Shown here one piece after another: positions 52,916-61,811 of a stretch of DNA of 64,000 nt (positions within the stretch are counted from its first letter, which is position 1; each line of letters opens with the position of its first letter). Source of the stretch: Puniceicoccaceae bacterium (lineage in GTDB: Bacteria; Verrucomicrobiota; Verrucomicrobiia; Opitutales; JAFGAQ01); NCBI GenBank assembly GCA_028285755.1, contig JANQOQ010000004.1, positions 322,720 through 386,719 on the forward strand, written 5' to 3'. The notes under the pieces were generated by a model. It saw only the letters and a program-made list of their open reading frames with translations, did no database searches and had not been told where the DNA came from. Position numbers and translations under genes: made by a program.

Positions 52916-55900
52916 TTAGAAGCTGAAGGTGTTACGGAGTTCCCAAACGAGAGGGCTTGGGATGCGGTAAGCAGCTACTCTCCCATCAGGATTTGCAGCT
53001 ACTGGAATCAAATCATCATCATTAAGCAAATTACGAACATTCAACTGTATGTTCCAATCAACTTTGCCGTCCAATAGAGCCCTGCGATAACCTACCCATG
53101 CATCAACCAATAAGGTATCTTCCCCCAAGATCGGCTTACTCAAATCAGAAATGGATGCACCGGTTAGCGGATTTTGGCCTAATTCATAGCCAATTGGTGC
53201 CGCTTCTTCCCAACGAACACTGCCTCCGAAGTTGTATCCGGCTAGCGGCCCTTCAGTGAAAGCATAATTGCTCACTAAGTTCCAACGCCACTCCCGAACT
53301 TCAGGAGTTGGAGTCCCTTCAAATACGGTAAGACGAGATAGTGACGGAGCCCAAAAATTATTCCACATCTCGGCATGAGTAATTCCTGTTGGATCGCCGC
53401 CCTGATCTGCAGTGATATTGGCATATTGTCCAGTATAGGCTTCACTTATGGAGGTATCTGGAGTACCATCTCCATTTAGGTCATAGAGTGGCCTAACCGT
53501 TAAGAACTCGGTCAAATCAATACCCAGGCCTGTTTGAACAGCTTCCTGCCTTGAGGCATTAAACAAGATGCGCCAGTTTTCAGTAGGATTGAATACAATT
53601 TCTAATTCCATTCCTTCTGATGTAACGTCATTGATCGACGCAAAGGTAGTCACTGCATTATAAGTGGCGACTCCTGCAGAATTTATACTGAATCCTTGCA
53701 GATCGAGCAATTCCTGAGCAGGTGCCCCTAAAGTAGCATCTGAAACACCATCACCATTGGTATCGGCAAGTATATTGAGACCATCAACTCCAGTGAATGC
53801 GTCTCCAGAACCAGAAACGGCAACATTATATAGGGCGACATATCGATCAACTACCTCTGCCGCCAAAAAGTTTGGGGCCCCACTTGAGCTTACATTAACT
53901 TGTGAAGTTTCATACCATGTAACGCGAACGTAGAGTTTATTCTCCATCAACCCCAATGTGAAACCGTAGTCAGTAGTTTCTCCCCCAGGATTATCAATAA
54001 TTTCACCGGAAGTATTAGTCCTCAAGCCACTAGGTTGAAAATTAGAAGACTCCCCATAGTGAAAGTTGAGTGTCGAAACGGCTCCTATGTTCTCAAGCCA
54101 AGCTTGCGGGACCTTAGCCACTATTCCCCAAGTAGTAGTTTCTTCTTCACCAATAAGCGCATCAGAATCAGGTATGAGACCCGTATTATACCTTAGAGGA
54201 TCTACATCGAAATCACCAAAGGGAGTTCTCTCTGGATTTCCCCGGGTTCGTGTATCAAACTCATCTTTTCTCCAGGAGAATGTCCCCACAATATTATCGT
54301 TAAGCAAGTAACTCTGAAGGACTAATGCTTGAGTTTCGAAAATACTCTCGCTAATGGATGCACTACCCACCGGATAATCTGTTTGCGTCAAAGCAACGTC
54401 TCTGAAACCGGGTGCTGTAAATACATCCGTACCATTCACATTTACAGTCCCATCTCTCTCGTTGGTATGAACTCTAAACAACCCTCCCGGGATATTCTTG
54501 TCCGACATGGGCAACTGATTTACCCGAGTCTGAGGGATATTGGAACCTGCAGCTTCTGTTCTGTCCGCTAAAGAAGGTCCTAGATAATGAATAGATGAAA
54601 CCACTCTGCCTTCATCAGAAGCTAAGAAATTATTGAAATTTCGTTCTCTGCCGTAGATGCCGCTAAAAGGGTCCCAACCCGACAGCGGACCTCCAATAGA
54701 TCGCGAATTTTGCTTAAATTCAGAAGTAAGCCCGGTAATCAAATGCCGGCCTAACCATTTTGTAATACCATCATTTTCTCGGAAATCGAGATCTACAAAT
54801 CCTGTAAAGCGACTGACTTCAGTATCAACAGTGGTACGGTTGTATCTTGGATTACTTGCATAAAAGGGCCTACCATAATTCTTATTGGGAGTTCCGTCCA
54901 TCAGATTAACATTCAGGTCAATCATTAGACCTCTACGGCGATTATTCTCCACTAATCGATCATAACCGCTATCTACCGTTTCATTTGCCCATGCAAACTC
55001 TATACCCGCTTTGTCATTCCAAAAGAGCTGCTCAATATTAATGTTGGCTACTTCGAAATCAATATATTCTCTTTTATTCGGCCCATCTAAGGACTGATTT
55101 CTGTAATCAAAGATAGAACGATCCTCCACTACAGGATTGAAAAAGAATGTGGAATAATCGATAGATCCTGGATTATCCGTAGTACCGCGCCATTGGCCCA
55201 GTGAGGTCTGTAAATTGGTAGGCACCATCATAGCAGCGTGTCCCCATCCACGAAATGGTGTTGTGCCTACCCTGTCTCGCAGAATAAACAGAACATTGCC
55301 CTGACGGCCTAACAAAGATTCACCAGCAGCATCACCGGGTAATAAATGATCCTCACCTTCAAAAACCATACCCGGGGTGAAACGAAAACCATCTACAACG
55401 AAAAATCCGAGACGACCATTATCAAGTAATGGGTCACTGGGGTCGGTAACCGTTCTAACATTCCATGAGTCAGTGCGCCCCGATCCCGCCTGACCTCCTA
55501 ATACAGCATCCCATGAACGCTTGGCGGGAACATCCACAGTACCTAAAACGTCATCAGTGTAAGGTGTAAACCAGGGAGTAACGAGATCAACCGGAGGTAT
55601 TATGCGCGGGTTATTGGACTCATTTTCACCACTTTCAAAATTTGCTCGAATCGTAGTATTACCCACCATCTTATCATCTTCACCGATCAAGTCTTTTGAA
55701 AATTTGGCCGCGACATAGACACGTTCCCAATCGGAAAATGCATAGTCCTGCTCGAAACCCTCATAATCCTTCAAAGAGGCCACACGAACTGCGAGCTCAT
55801 TTTCAATCAATTCTTGGTTGAAATTGAAAGAAGCACGATAGGAATCAAAACTACCAATATGTAAATCAATGCGCCTTGAATCACCAAAATCAGCATCCTG

Positions 55901-56467
55901 GGTAGCATTATTAATAATGCCTGCAGGGCTTCCTAAACCAAACAAAACCGCATTGGAGCCCCGATTAATTTCAACTCGCGAAGTATTGTATGAGTCAAAT
56001 CGCACAAGTGAATTGAAATAATTACGAGCAATATCAGCACTGGCTAAACCTCTAACGCGATTACTTTGATTAGTAATAACGGTAGTATCATCCGTAACAT
56101 TATTGTTCCTAAGGGTAAAATTAGTGAAGTTACCCCCCATACCTGCTACTTCTGTGCCGGTAGTATAAATTAAAAGGTCTCGCAAATTCGTCGAACCGGT
56201 ATCCTGCAAAAACTCAGGTGTAACAACAGATATCGACGTGGCAATGTCATCCAAATCGGTTCTTATGCGCGTCCCTGCTAGAGTTGAAGATGCAAGATAC
56301 CCTATATTTTCAGTAGTCTCGACAACGAATGGACTCATTAAGAAGATGTCATCCTCTTCATCATCCTGTGCAGATATAGAACTATTGAGTAACAACGAAC
56401 CAGTAAACAATAATGATAAAAGATTCCATTTAGGAATCCTGCAGGGTAGATATACCTTGGATTTCAT
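52916..56467 (-). CDS. TonB-dependent outer-membrane receptor, Opitutales type
   Basis: 1183 residues. Signal peptide ends near SSISAQ; the mature start DDEEDDIFLMSPFVVETTEN is followed by GYLASSTLAGTRIRTDLDDI, the start of the plug with ISVVTPEFLQDTGSTNLRDL. The barrel extends to the last residues VWELRNTFSF, an aromatic outer-membrane insertion end. This is the large receptor family expanded in Opitutales, not paired with a SusD. It imports an oligosaccharide across the outer membrane with TonB/ExbBD energy. Two operator-like sites lie 41-82 bp upstream, before a LacI gene. No partner lipoprotein is adjacent. Confidence 0.93.
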   Translation of the reverse strand: MKSKVYLPCRIPKWNLLSLLFTGSLLLNSSISAQDDEEDDIFLMSPFVVETTENIGYLASSTLAGTRIRTDLDDIATSISVVTPEFLQDTGSTNLRDLLIYTTGTEVAGMGGNFTNFTLRNNNVTDDTTVITNQSNRVRGLASADIARNYFNSLVRFDSYNTSRVEINRGSNAVLFGLGSPAGIINNATQDADFGDSRRIDLHIGSFDSYRASFNFNQELIENELAVRVASLKDYEGFEQDYAFSDWERVYVAAKFSKDLIGEDDKMVGNTTIRANFESGENESNNPRIIPPVDLVTPWFTPYTDDVLGTVDVPAKRSWDAVLGGQAGSGRTDSWNVRTVTDPSDPLLDNGRLGFFVVDGFRFTPGMVFEGEDHLLPGDAAGESLLGRQGNVLFILRDRVGTTPFRGWGHAAMMVPTNLQTSLGQWRGTTDNPGSIDYSTFFFNPVVEDRSIFDYRNQSLDGPNKREYIDFEVANINIEQLFWNDKAGIEFAWANETVDSGYDRLVENNRRRGLMIDLNVNLMDGTPNKNYGRPFYASNPRYNRTTVDTEVSRFTGFVDLDFRENDGITKWLGRHLITGLTSEFKQNSRSIGGPLSGWDPFSGIYGRERNFNNFLASDEGRVVSSIHYLGPSLADRTEAAGSNIPQTRVNQLPMSDKNIPGGLFRVHTNERDGTVNVNGTDVFTAPGFRDVALTQTDYPVGSASISESIFETQALVLQSYLLNDNIVGTFSWRKDEFDTRTRGNPERTPFGDFDVDPLRYNTGLIPDSDALIGEEETTTWGIVAKVPQAWLENIGAVSTLNFHYGESSNFQPSGLRTNTSGEIIDNPGGETTDYGFTLGLMENKLYVRVTWYETSQVNVSSSGAPNFLAAEVVDRYVALYNVAVSGSGDAFTGVDGLNILADTNGDGVSDATLGAPAQELLDLQGFSINSAGVATYNAVTTFASINDVTSEGMELEIVFNPTENWRILFNASRQEAVQTGLGIDLTEFLTVRPLYDLNGDGTPDTSISEAYTGQYANITADQGGDPTGITHAEMWNNFWAPSLSRLTVFEGTPTPEVREWRWNLVSNYAFTEGPLAGYNFGGSVRWEEAAPIGYELGQNPLTGASISDLSKPILGEDTLLVDAWVGYRRALLDGKVDWNIQLNVRNLLNDDDLIPVAANPDGRVAAYRIPSPLVWELRNTFSF

Positions 56468-56507
56468 TTTAATTTGATAGTTTGGGTTAACTATTGATAA
56501 AAACGTT

Positions 56508-56549
56508 GATTAAAGCTTTTACCATTCGTAATTAATTAATGCTTTAATC
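56508..56549. promoter_or_regulatory. Two operator-like sites before the TonB receptor
   Basis: AATTAATGCTTTAATC at 56534-56549 matches the site at 37983-37998 in 15 of 16 bases. GATTAAAGC at 56508-56516 is one half of the same palindrome. The spacing suggests repression by the adjacent LacI protein. A looser version (TTAATGC twice, 57649-57663) lies before the LacI gene itself. Confidence 0.65.
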
Positions 56550-56628
56550 AAAGTCTTTCTGTCAAGCGTATAAATAGAAATTTTAAATAAAATTAGAAAA
56601 AATAGTTTATTCGATGGGGTTGAATCGA

Positions 56629-57621
56629 CTAAGATTTTGTGCTTTGGCGCACTACTAAATCAGTATTCAATTCATACAAGACATCACTCTCACTATCTCC
56701 TGCTGGCTCTTGATAGCCGTTTTCTATACGATCAATAAGCTGATTCGTGGAATCAGCACCTAAACGGTTAAACGGGACCCTTACTGTGGTCAGTGATGGA
56801 TCGCATACGGATGCGAGCTTACTATCCCGGTAGCCGACAACACCCGCCTCCTGAGGTATTTTTAGGCCTGCGCTTTTTAATATCTTGAGCGTCTTGATTG
56901 CAATATTATCTGAGTCACATGCAAACCCTCTAAAATCCTGATCTATTAACTCCTTAATATTCATGAGTTTAGCTGCGACGACGCTTCCATCCGCACGCTT
57001 TACCAATGACTCGACTGATTCCATGGTCATTCCTATATCTGAATGCTCAAATTGACCCTCATGTATTAGGGCGATCTTGCGATGACCAATATCCAACAGG
57101 TGATTAACCGCTTGAGTATAGCCTTTCAGATGATTAATAAACAAACCTCGAGATTTCTCAATGCCCGCCCTGCGATATAACACCGATAATGGTAATTCTA
57201 ACTGATCACATAATTCTACAATAGCAGAGGCTTCCTGCGGATGAGTAGGCAGATGTAAAACCCCGGCAATCTTCAACTTTTCGTATTGCTCTACAGCAAG
57301 CAGAGATTTATTTGTCTCGCCCCGAGTTGTGGAAACAATGAGATGATAGCCCCTTTTGGAAGCAGCTGTTTCCGCACCATTCAAAATATCCTGCCCGACG
57401 CCATCACCCATGTCAGAAATAATCAATCCGAGGATGTTAAGACGGTGCCCATGAAGCACTCTCGCATGAATACTGGGGCTGTAACCATATTGATTAGCCA
57501 ATTCCAAAATTTGAAGCTTTAGTTTTTCGCCTACGCGTCCCTTACCATTTAGTGCATTTGAGACCGTAGCTTGCGATATTCCCAACACCTCCGCAATAGA
57601 CTTTAGGCTAGCTTTACTCAT
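56629..57621 (-). CDS. LacI-family transcriptional regulator
   Basis: 330 residues. Helix-turn-helix and hinge: SLKSIAEVLGISQATVSNAL, then NGKGRVGEKLKLQILELANQ. The ligand domain starts NILGLIISDMGDGVGQDILN and ends near ADSTNQLIDRIENGY, with TTVRVPFNRLG as the usual effector-domain strand. It is a canonical full-length LacI protein. Located upstream of the TonB receptor on the same strand, it probably binds the GATTAATGCTTTAATC-type sites at 56534 and 37983 and releases them on binding a sugar from this locus. Confidence 0.92.
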   Translation of the reverse strand: MSKASLKSIAEVLGISQATVSNALNGKGRVGEKLKLQILELANQYGYSPSIHARVLHGHRLNILGLIISDMGDGVGQDILNGAETAASKRGYHLIVSTTRGETNKSLLAVEQYEKLKIAGVLHLPTHPQEASAIVELCDQLELPLSVLYRRAGIEKSRGLFINHLKGYTQAVNHLLDIGHRKIALIHEGQFEHSDIGMTMESVESLVKRADGSVVAAKLMNIKELIDQDFRGFACDSDNIAIKTLKILKSAGLKIPQEAGVVGYRDSKLASVCDPSLTTVRVPFNRLGADSTNQLIDRIENGYQEPAGDSESDVLYELNTDLVVRQSTKS

Positions 57622-57787
57622 AATATTGCTGAATCATAAAATATGTGCTTAATGCTTTTAATGCAAAAGTCTTATGGCAATATTATAATCTTTGGAATTA
57701 GATCAAAATTAGACTTTATCTGTCTATAATCTAAGCCTGAATTTGCGATTGGCAAAATAAAGTTATTTAAGCGCTCAACTATGTTAG

Positions 57788-58510
57788 ATGTTAGATGATA
57801 ACTTTTACAGTCAATTGAAGAGTGGGCAACTTCAGCAGCTTTTCGAATACCTTCCAGATGTTTATTTTGTAGTGAAAGATCGGTCTGGCAAAGTGATCAT
57901 GGCGAATAAAGTGGCTGCTCGGCTTTGTGGTGTGGAATCTCCACAAAAGATGATAGGTAAAACAGATTATGATCTGCTACCTCGAGAAAAAGCGCTAGCT
58001 TACGTGCGCGATGACAACTATATTTTTGATACTGCTGAATCAATAATTGATCGGGTAGAGATGGCTCCGGATCCGAACGATCAAATTAATTGGTTTCTCA
58101 CAACTAAGATACCTCTATTTTCTAAGAAGGGAGATGTCATAGGGTTGGCCTGTATTGCTAAAAACATGACCCATGCTCATGAAAAGCTAAGGCCCTATGT
58201 TGAGATGAATGAGGCCCTCGAGTATATACGCCTCAATTACAATAAAGCTATCTCGGTCGCTGAATTAGCATCCTTATGCAATCTATCAGCAAGCCAGTTT
58301 CAACGACGTTTTAGATCTGCATTTCATATAACACCCCTGCAACACCTTTTAAATGTCAGGGTAGAGGCAGCCTGCCATCTGCTCAAAACTACTCATGATA
58401 CGATCGCATCTATTGCTCAAGACACAGGCTTCTTCGACCACAGTCATATGACGAGGACATTCAAGAAGATTACCGGAGTCAGTCCGATTGCCTATCGAAA
58501 GTCAGCTTAA
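57788..58510 (+). CDS. PAS-AraC transcriptional regulator
   Basis: 240 residues. Residues 14-125 are a PAS domain: LQQLFEYLPDVYFVVKDRSG then KVIMANKVAARLCG and GLACIAKNM. Residues 135-238 are an AraC DNA-binding domain with ISVAELASLCNLSASQFQRR and IASIAQDTGFFDHSHMTRTF, ending SPIAYRK. This PAS-AraC pairing is frequent in Opitutales and Planctomycetota beside oxidoreductase genes. The start ATG at 57788 lies after two overlapping out-of-frame ATGTTAG repeats. It probably controls the Gfo/Idh/MocA operon 107 bp downstream. Confidence 0.9.
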   Translation: MLDDNFYSQLKSGQLQQLFEYLPDVYFVVKDRSGKVIMANKVAARLCGVESPQKMIGKTDYDLLPREKALAYVRDDNYIFDTAESIIDRVEMAPDPNDQINWFLTTKIPLFSKKGDVIGLACIAKNMTHAHEKLRPYVEMNEALEYIRLNYNKAISVAELASLCNLSASQFQRRFRSAFHITPLQHLLNVRVEAACHLLKTTHDTIASIAQDTGFFDHSHMTRTFKKITGVSPIAYRKSA

Positions 58511-58617
58511 GGGTAGATAAGTCCTCAACAATAAAATCATACAACATCGTGCGCGTATTATACAAGCTGACGGATGGCATAAAATGTTAATATTATTTTT
58601 TACTTAATAATAGAAAT

Positions 58618-59937
58618 ATGAATAGGCGTGCTTTTATAAGACAATCGACACTGCTGGCCTCTGGGTTGCCGCTGTTTCACATTGGTAGATCCTGGGGCGT
58701 CTCGCCTTCATCTAAGATAAAGCACGCAAGCATTGGAGTAGCCAACATGGGGTTGAATGATATCCAGGCATTCTCAAGACATCCATCTTTTGAGCTGACT
58801 GCAGTTGCAGATGTTGATTCTAATGCCCTACAACCTATTCGGGAAATGTTTCCCCAAGTCAGAGTTTACAGAGACTGGCGTGAACTCTTATCCAGCGAAG
58901 AAGACCTGGATACACTGAATGTAGCAACTCCGGACCATACACATGCCGCCATAAGTGTCACTGCGATGAACAAAGGTTTGCATGTATATTGTCAAAAACC
59001 CTTAGCCCAAAACTTATACGAAACGCGGAGAATGTCAGAAATTGCCGCTGAAAAGGGGATTAAAACTCAAATGGGCATTCAATTTGCATCCAGTTTTTAT
59101 GAACGTTTAGCCGTTAACTTCCTGCGCGATGGCCATATTGGCGCTATCAAAGAAATACACGTATTCAGTCATAAACAGTATGGAGATGCAGAGATAATCC
59201 CCAAAAGGGGAGATCCGATCCCGGCAAATTTGGACTGGGACCTATGGTGCGGGAATATTGAGCCTGTCGCGTATCTCGATGGCTATTACCACCCTTTCGA
59301 ATGGAGAAAACGCCTTAAATTTGGGACTGGATGTCTCGGTGATATGGGTTGCCATTTACTAAGCACAGCATTCAGAAGCCTAAACCTTAATTCCCCCATA
59401 TCCATTACTTCCAGCGGTTTGGCTCCCAACAAAGACAATTTTGCTGTCAATGAAAGTTACCAATTTGTATACAAAGGTAATCATTTAACGGAGGGTAATA
59501 AGCTACCATTGTATTGGACGAATGGGCTTTATCTTCCACCCAAGGAACTCGCTTCATTGGTTGGAGGGGAATTGCCGGATCAAGGAAGTATATTTGTCGG
59601 TACAGAGGGGGTGTTGCTCGTTCCACATATGGCATTGCCCGTGGCATATCCAAGAGAAAAATTTGCCAGTTATCGTTTTCCCAGGCTGGAGCCTAGAAAT
59701 CATTATTTCGAATTTCTCGATGCGGTAATTGATAATGAGCAAAATCCCGTAGCAGATTTCGCGAGTTATGCAGGTAATCTCACTGAATCTGTCTTGCTTG
59801 GAGGAATCGCATCCCGTTTTCCTAATACACGATTAGATTGGGACGGATTAGCCTTAAAATTTACAAACAATCCCGAAGCGAACTCCTACATTCGACGCAT
59901 TTATCGACCAGGATGGGAAGTTGAGGGCTTATCATGA
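58618..59937 (+). CDS. Tat-exported Gfo/Idh/MocA-family oxidoreductase
   Basis: 439 residues. A Tat signal (NRRAFIRQSTLLASGLPLF) precedes the NAD(P) Rossmann domain IKHASIGVANMGLNDIQAFS, with NVATPDHTHAAISV and HVYCQKPLAQNLYE (the Lys of the EKP/QKP motif). The C-terminal domain includes GDMGCHLLSTAF. Periplasmic members of this family act on sugars bound to their cofactor, for example redox-neutral glycosidases. Gln instead of Glu before Lys-Pro is common in the exported branch. It overlaps the next gene by four bases. Confidence 0.9.
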   Translation: MNRRAFIRQSTLLASGLPLFHIGRSWGVSPSSKIKHASIGVANMGLNDIQAFSRHPSFELTAVADVDSNALQPIREMFPQVRVYRDWRELLSSEEDLDTLNVATPDHTHAAISVTAMNKGLHVYCQKPLAQNLYETRRMSEIAAEKGIKTQMGIQFASSFYERLAVNFLRDGHIGAIKEIHVFSHKQYGDAEIIPKRGDPIPANLDWDLWCGNIEPVAYLDGYYHPFEWRKRLKFGTGCLGDMGCHLLSTAFRSLNLNSPISITSSGLAPNKDNFAVNESYQFVYKGNHLTEGNKLPLYWTNGLYLPPKELASLVGGELPDQGSIFVGTEGVLLVPHMALPVAYPREKFASYRFPRLEPRNHYFEFLDAVIDNEQNPVADFASYAGNLTESVLLGGIASRFPNTRLDWDGLALKFTNNPEANSYIRRIYRPGWEVEGLS

Positions 59938-60908
59938 TTCGCGTCGGTATTTTAGGATTTGGTTTCATGGGAAAAGTTCATTTCAAGAACTGGAACCAGC
60001 TAGAAGATGCAAGCGTGGTATCTATTTGTGATTTATCGCCTATAAAAGATCTCAACGTCTCCGGTAATATCGATGTAGGAGGAGATCCAATCGATTTGGA
60101 TGCAGTTCAAATATATAATGATTTGGACAGTATGTTAGCTAATGAGAAGCTGGATGTTTTATCGGTCACCCTACCCTCCCATCTTCATTGTGAAGCGAGT
60201 ATTAAAGCGCTTGAAGCGGGGATTCATGTGGTGTGTGAAAAACCAATGGCCTTAGATCTTAATGATTGTGATAAGATGATTGAGGCAGCCCAGGAGACTG
60301 GAAAACACTTGTTTGTAGCGCACTGTATTCGCTATTGGCCGGCATATCGCTGGCTCAAGCGTAATCATACAAGCGGCAGCTTTGGCAATTTATTGAGCGC
60401 CCGATTTGAGCGCTTGTCAGTAATGCCACAATGGGGAGCCGGTAGCTGGATGACGGACACCTCAAAAAGCGGAGGTATCGCTCTGGATCTGCACATTCAT
60501 GATTTAGATTTCATATTACACCTATTAGGTAAAACCGATACAGTTGAATCATACGGCTTGGCACAGGGTGCTGTAAATCCAGCACACATCATGACTCAAT
60601 TATACTACCCGGGGAAGATTGTGACCGCTACTTCGAGCTGGATGATGCCAGAGAGTTTTGGCTTTGAAATGCGATACGAGGTCATTTTTGAGGATGCAAC
60701 TGTCATTTACAGGTCAAAGCAAGATGCTCCTTTAGTGGTATACCCAAATAATAGTGAAGCTTTTTCTCCGGAAGGTCTCGCAGGGGATGGATATGTGGCT
60801 GAAATCAGAGCTTTTGCAGACATAATTAAAGGCGAATCGACTGAATTACTCATTACACCTCAAGAAGCAAAAGCCTCAGTAGAATTGGCATGGAAAAGCA
60901 TACATTAG
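59934..60908 (+). CDS. Gfo/Idh/MocA-family oxidoreductase, cytoplasmic
   Basis: 324 residues. Nucleotide fold IRVGILGFGFMGKVHFKNW, SVTLPSHLHCEASIKALEAG and the EKP motif in HVVCEKPMALDLND. The C-terminal part has KSGGIALDLHIHDLDFILHL, where the His-x3-Asp binds substrate in inositol dehydrogenase-like proteins. It oxidises or reduces a sugar or inositol derivative with NAD(P). Unlike its upstream neighbour it has no export signal. It overlaps the isomerase gene by 19 bases, an operon arrangement. Confidence 0.9.
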   Translation: MIRVGILGFGFMGKVHFKNWNQLEDASVVSICDLSPIKDLNVSGNIDVGGDPIDLDAVQIYNDLDSMLANEKLDVLSVTLPSHLHCEASIKALEAGIHVVCEKPMALDLNDCDKMIEAAQETGKHLFVAHCIRYWPAYRWLKRNHTSGSFGNLLSARFERLSVMPQWGAGSWMTDTSKSGGIALDLHIHDLDFILHLLGKTDTVESYGLAQGAVNPAHIMTQLYYPGKIVTATSSWMMPESFGFEMRYEVIFEDATVIYRSKQDAPLVVYPNNSEAFSPEGLAGDGYVAEIRAFADIIKGESTELLITPQEAKASVELAWKSIH

Positions 60909-61693
60909 CAAAGAACAGGCTGGGTATCTGTTCCTGGTCTTTGGGTGATGATTTGCAACGAGTAAAAAAAACACTCATAGAAAATGATTTGAAGTGTATC
61001 CATCTCAACTATGCATATGCTGCACAATACAGGGATATGTTGAAGAGACTCGGCGTGAAGGCCTCCGCAATGATGCTAAGTTTTCCTCAAGAAGACTATT
61101 CTAGCCTCGAGAGCATACGTAAAACAGGGGGAATAATGCCTACAGAGCATTGGGCAAATAATCAATTATTAGCCCAAAAAGCTATAGAGATAACTGCAGA
61201 ATGGAATGTTCCCTATTTATCTATGCATGCAGGTTTTATCGATACAACTGACACCCAGGCATTTGAATTGTTCACTTCGCGCATCCTTTGCATTGCCAAT
61301 ATGGCTGCTGAAAAAGGGATTCTCTTGCTACTGGAGACAGGACAAGAAACTGCCGAAGAACTGAAAGAATGCCTGAAGCTACTAGAGCACCCTAGCATTG
61401 GCGTTAATTTTGATCCAGCAAACATGTTGCTCTATGGCAAGGACGACCCCATCAACGCCATCGAAATACTAGCTCCATGGATATATCATATCCATATTAA
61501 GGACGCCATAAAATCCCCTAATAATAATGAATGGGGAACAGAGGTAGCATGGGGCGACGGTCAGGTAGACTCAGCCGCATTCATAAATACGCTAGATAAA
61601 ATTCAGTATACCGGCTATTTAACGATTGAAAGAGAATCTGGAGACAAAAGGGAACTTGATATCTCAAAGGCCGTAAAATCCTTAGCGCTTTAA
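60890..61693 (+). CDS. Sugar phosphate isomerase/epimerase-like TIM barrel
   Basis: 267 residues, xylose-isomerase-like barrel (AP_endonuc_2, PF01261). LGICSWSLGDDLQRVKKTLI is the first strand; metal ligands are suggested by LLLLETGQETAEEL (Glu), GVNFDPANMLLYGKDDP (Asp), HIHIKDAIKSP (His/Asp) and LTIERESGDKRELD (Glu). It isomerises or epimerises a keto- or aldo-sugar. With the two oxidoreductases it forms a typical keto-sugar modification module. The start overlaps the preceding gene. Confidence 0.88.
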   Translation: MEKHTLAKNRLGICSWSLGDDLQRVKKTLIENDLKCIHLNYAYAAQYRDMLKRLGVKASAMMLSFPQEDYSSLESIRKTGGIMPTEHWANNQLLAQKAIEITAEWNVPYLSMHAGFIDTTDTQAFELFTSRILCIANMAAEKGILLLLETGQETAEELKECLKLLEHPSIGVNFDPANMLLYGKDDPINAIEILAPWIYHIHIKDAIKSPNNNEWGTEVAWGDGQVDSAAFINTLDKIQYTGYLTIERESGDKRELDISKAVKSLAL

Positions 61694-61811
61694 GATTAGT
61701 CGAATGTTTAATCAATATATAGCTTAAGCGGGCTCTCAGATTTAATATTCATCCAACATTTTATCCATAAACTAAATACTTTCACAGTAAAATTAAAGGA
61801 GAAGCATAAAA

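Noticed and set aside
61694-61720. A further LacI operator before nagB (ATGTTTAATCAA)
   Set aside because: Only one half-site resembles the GATTAATGCTTTAATC motif and it lacks symmetry.
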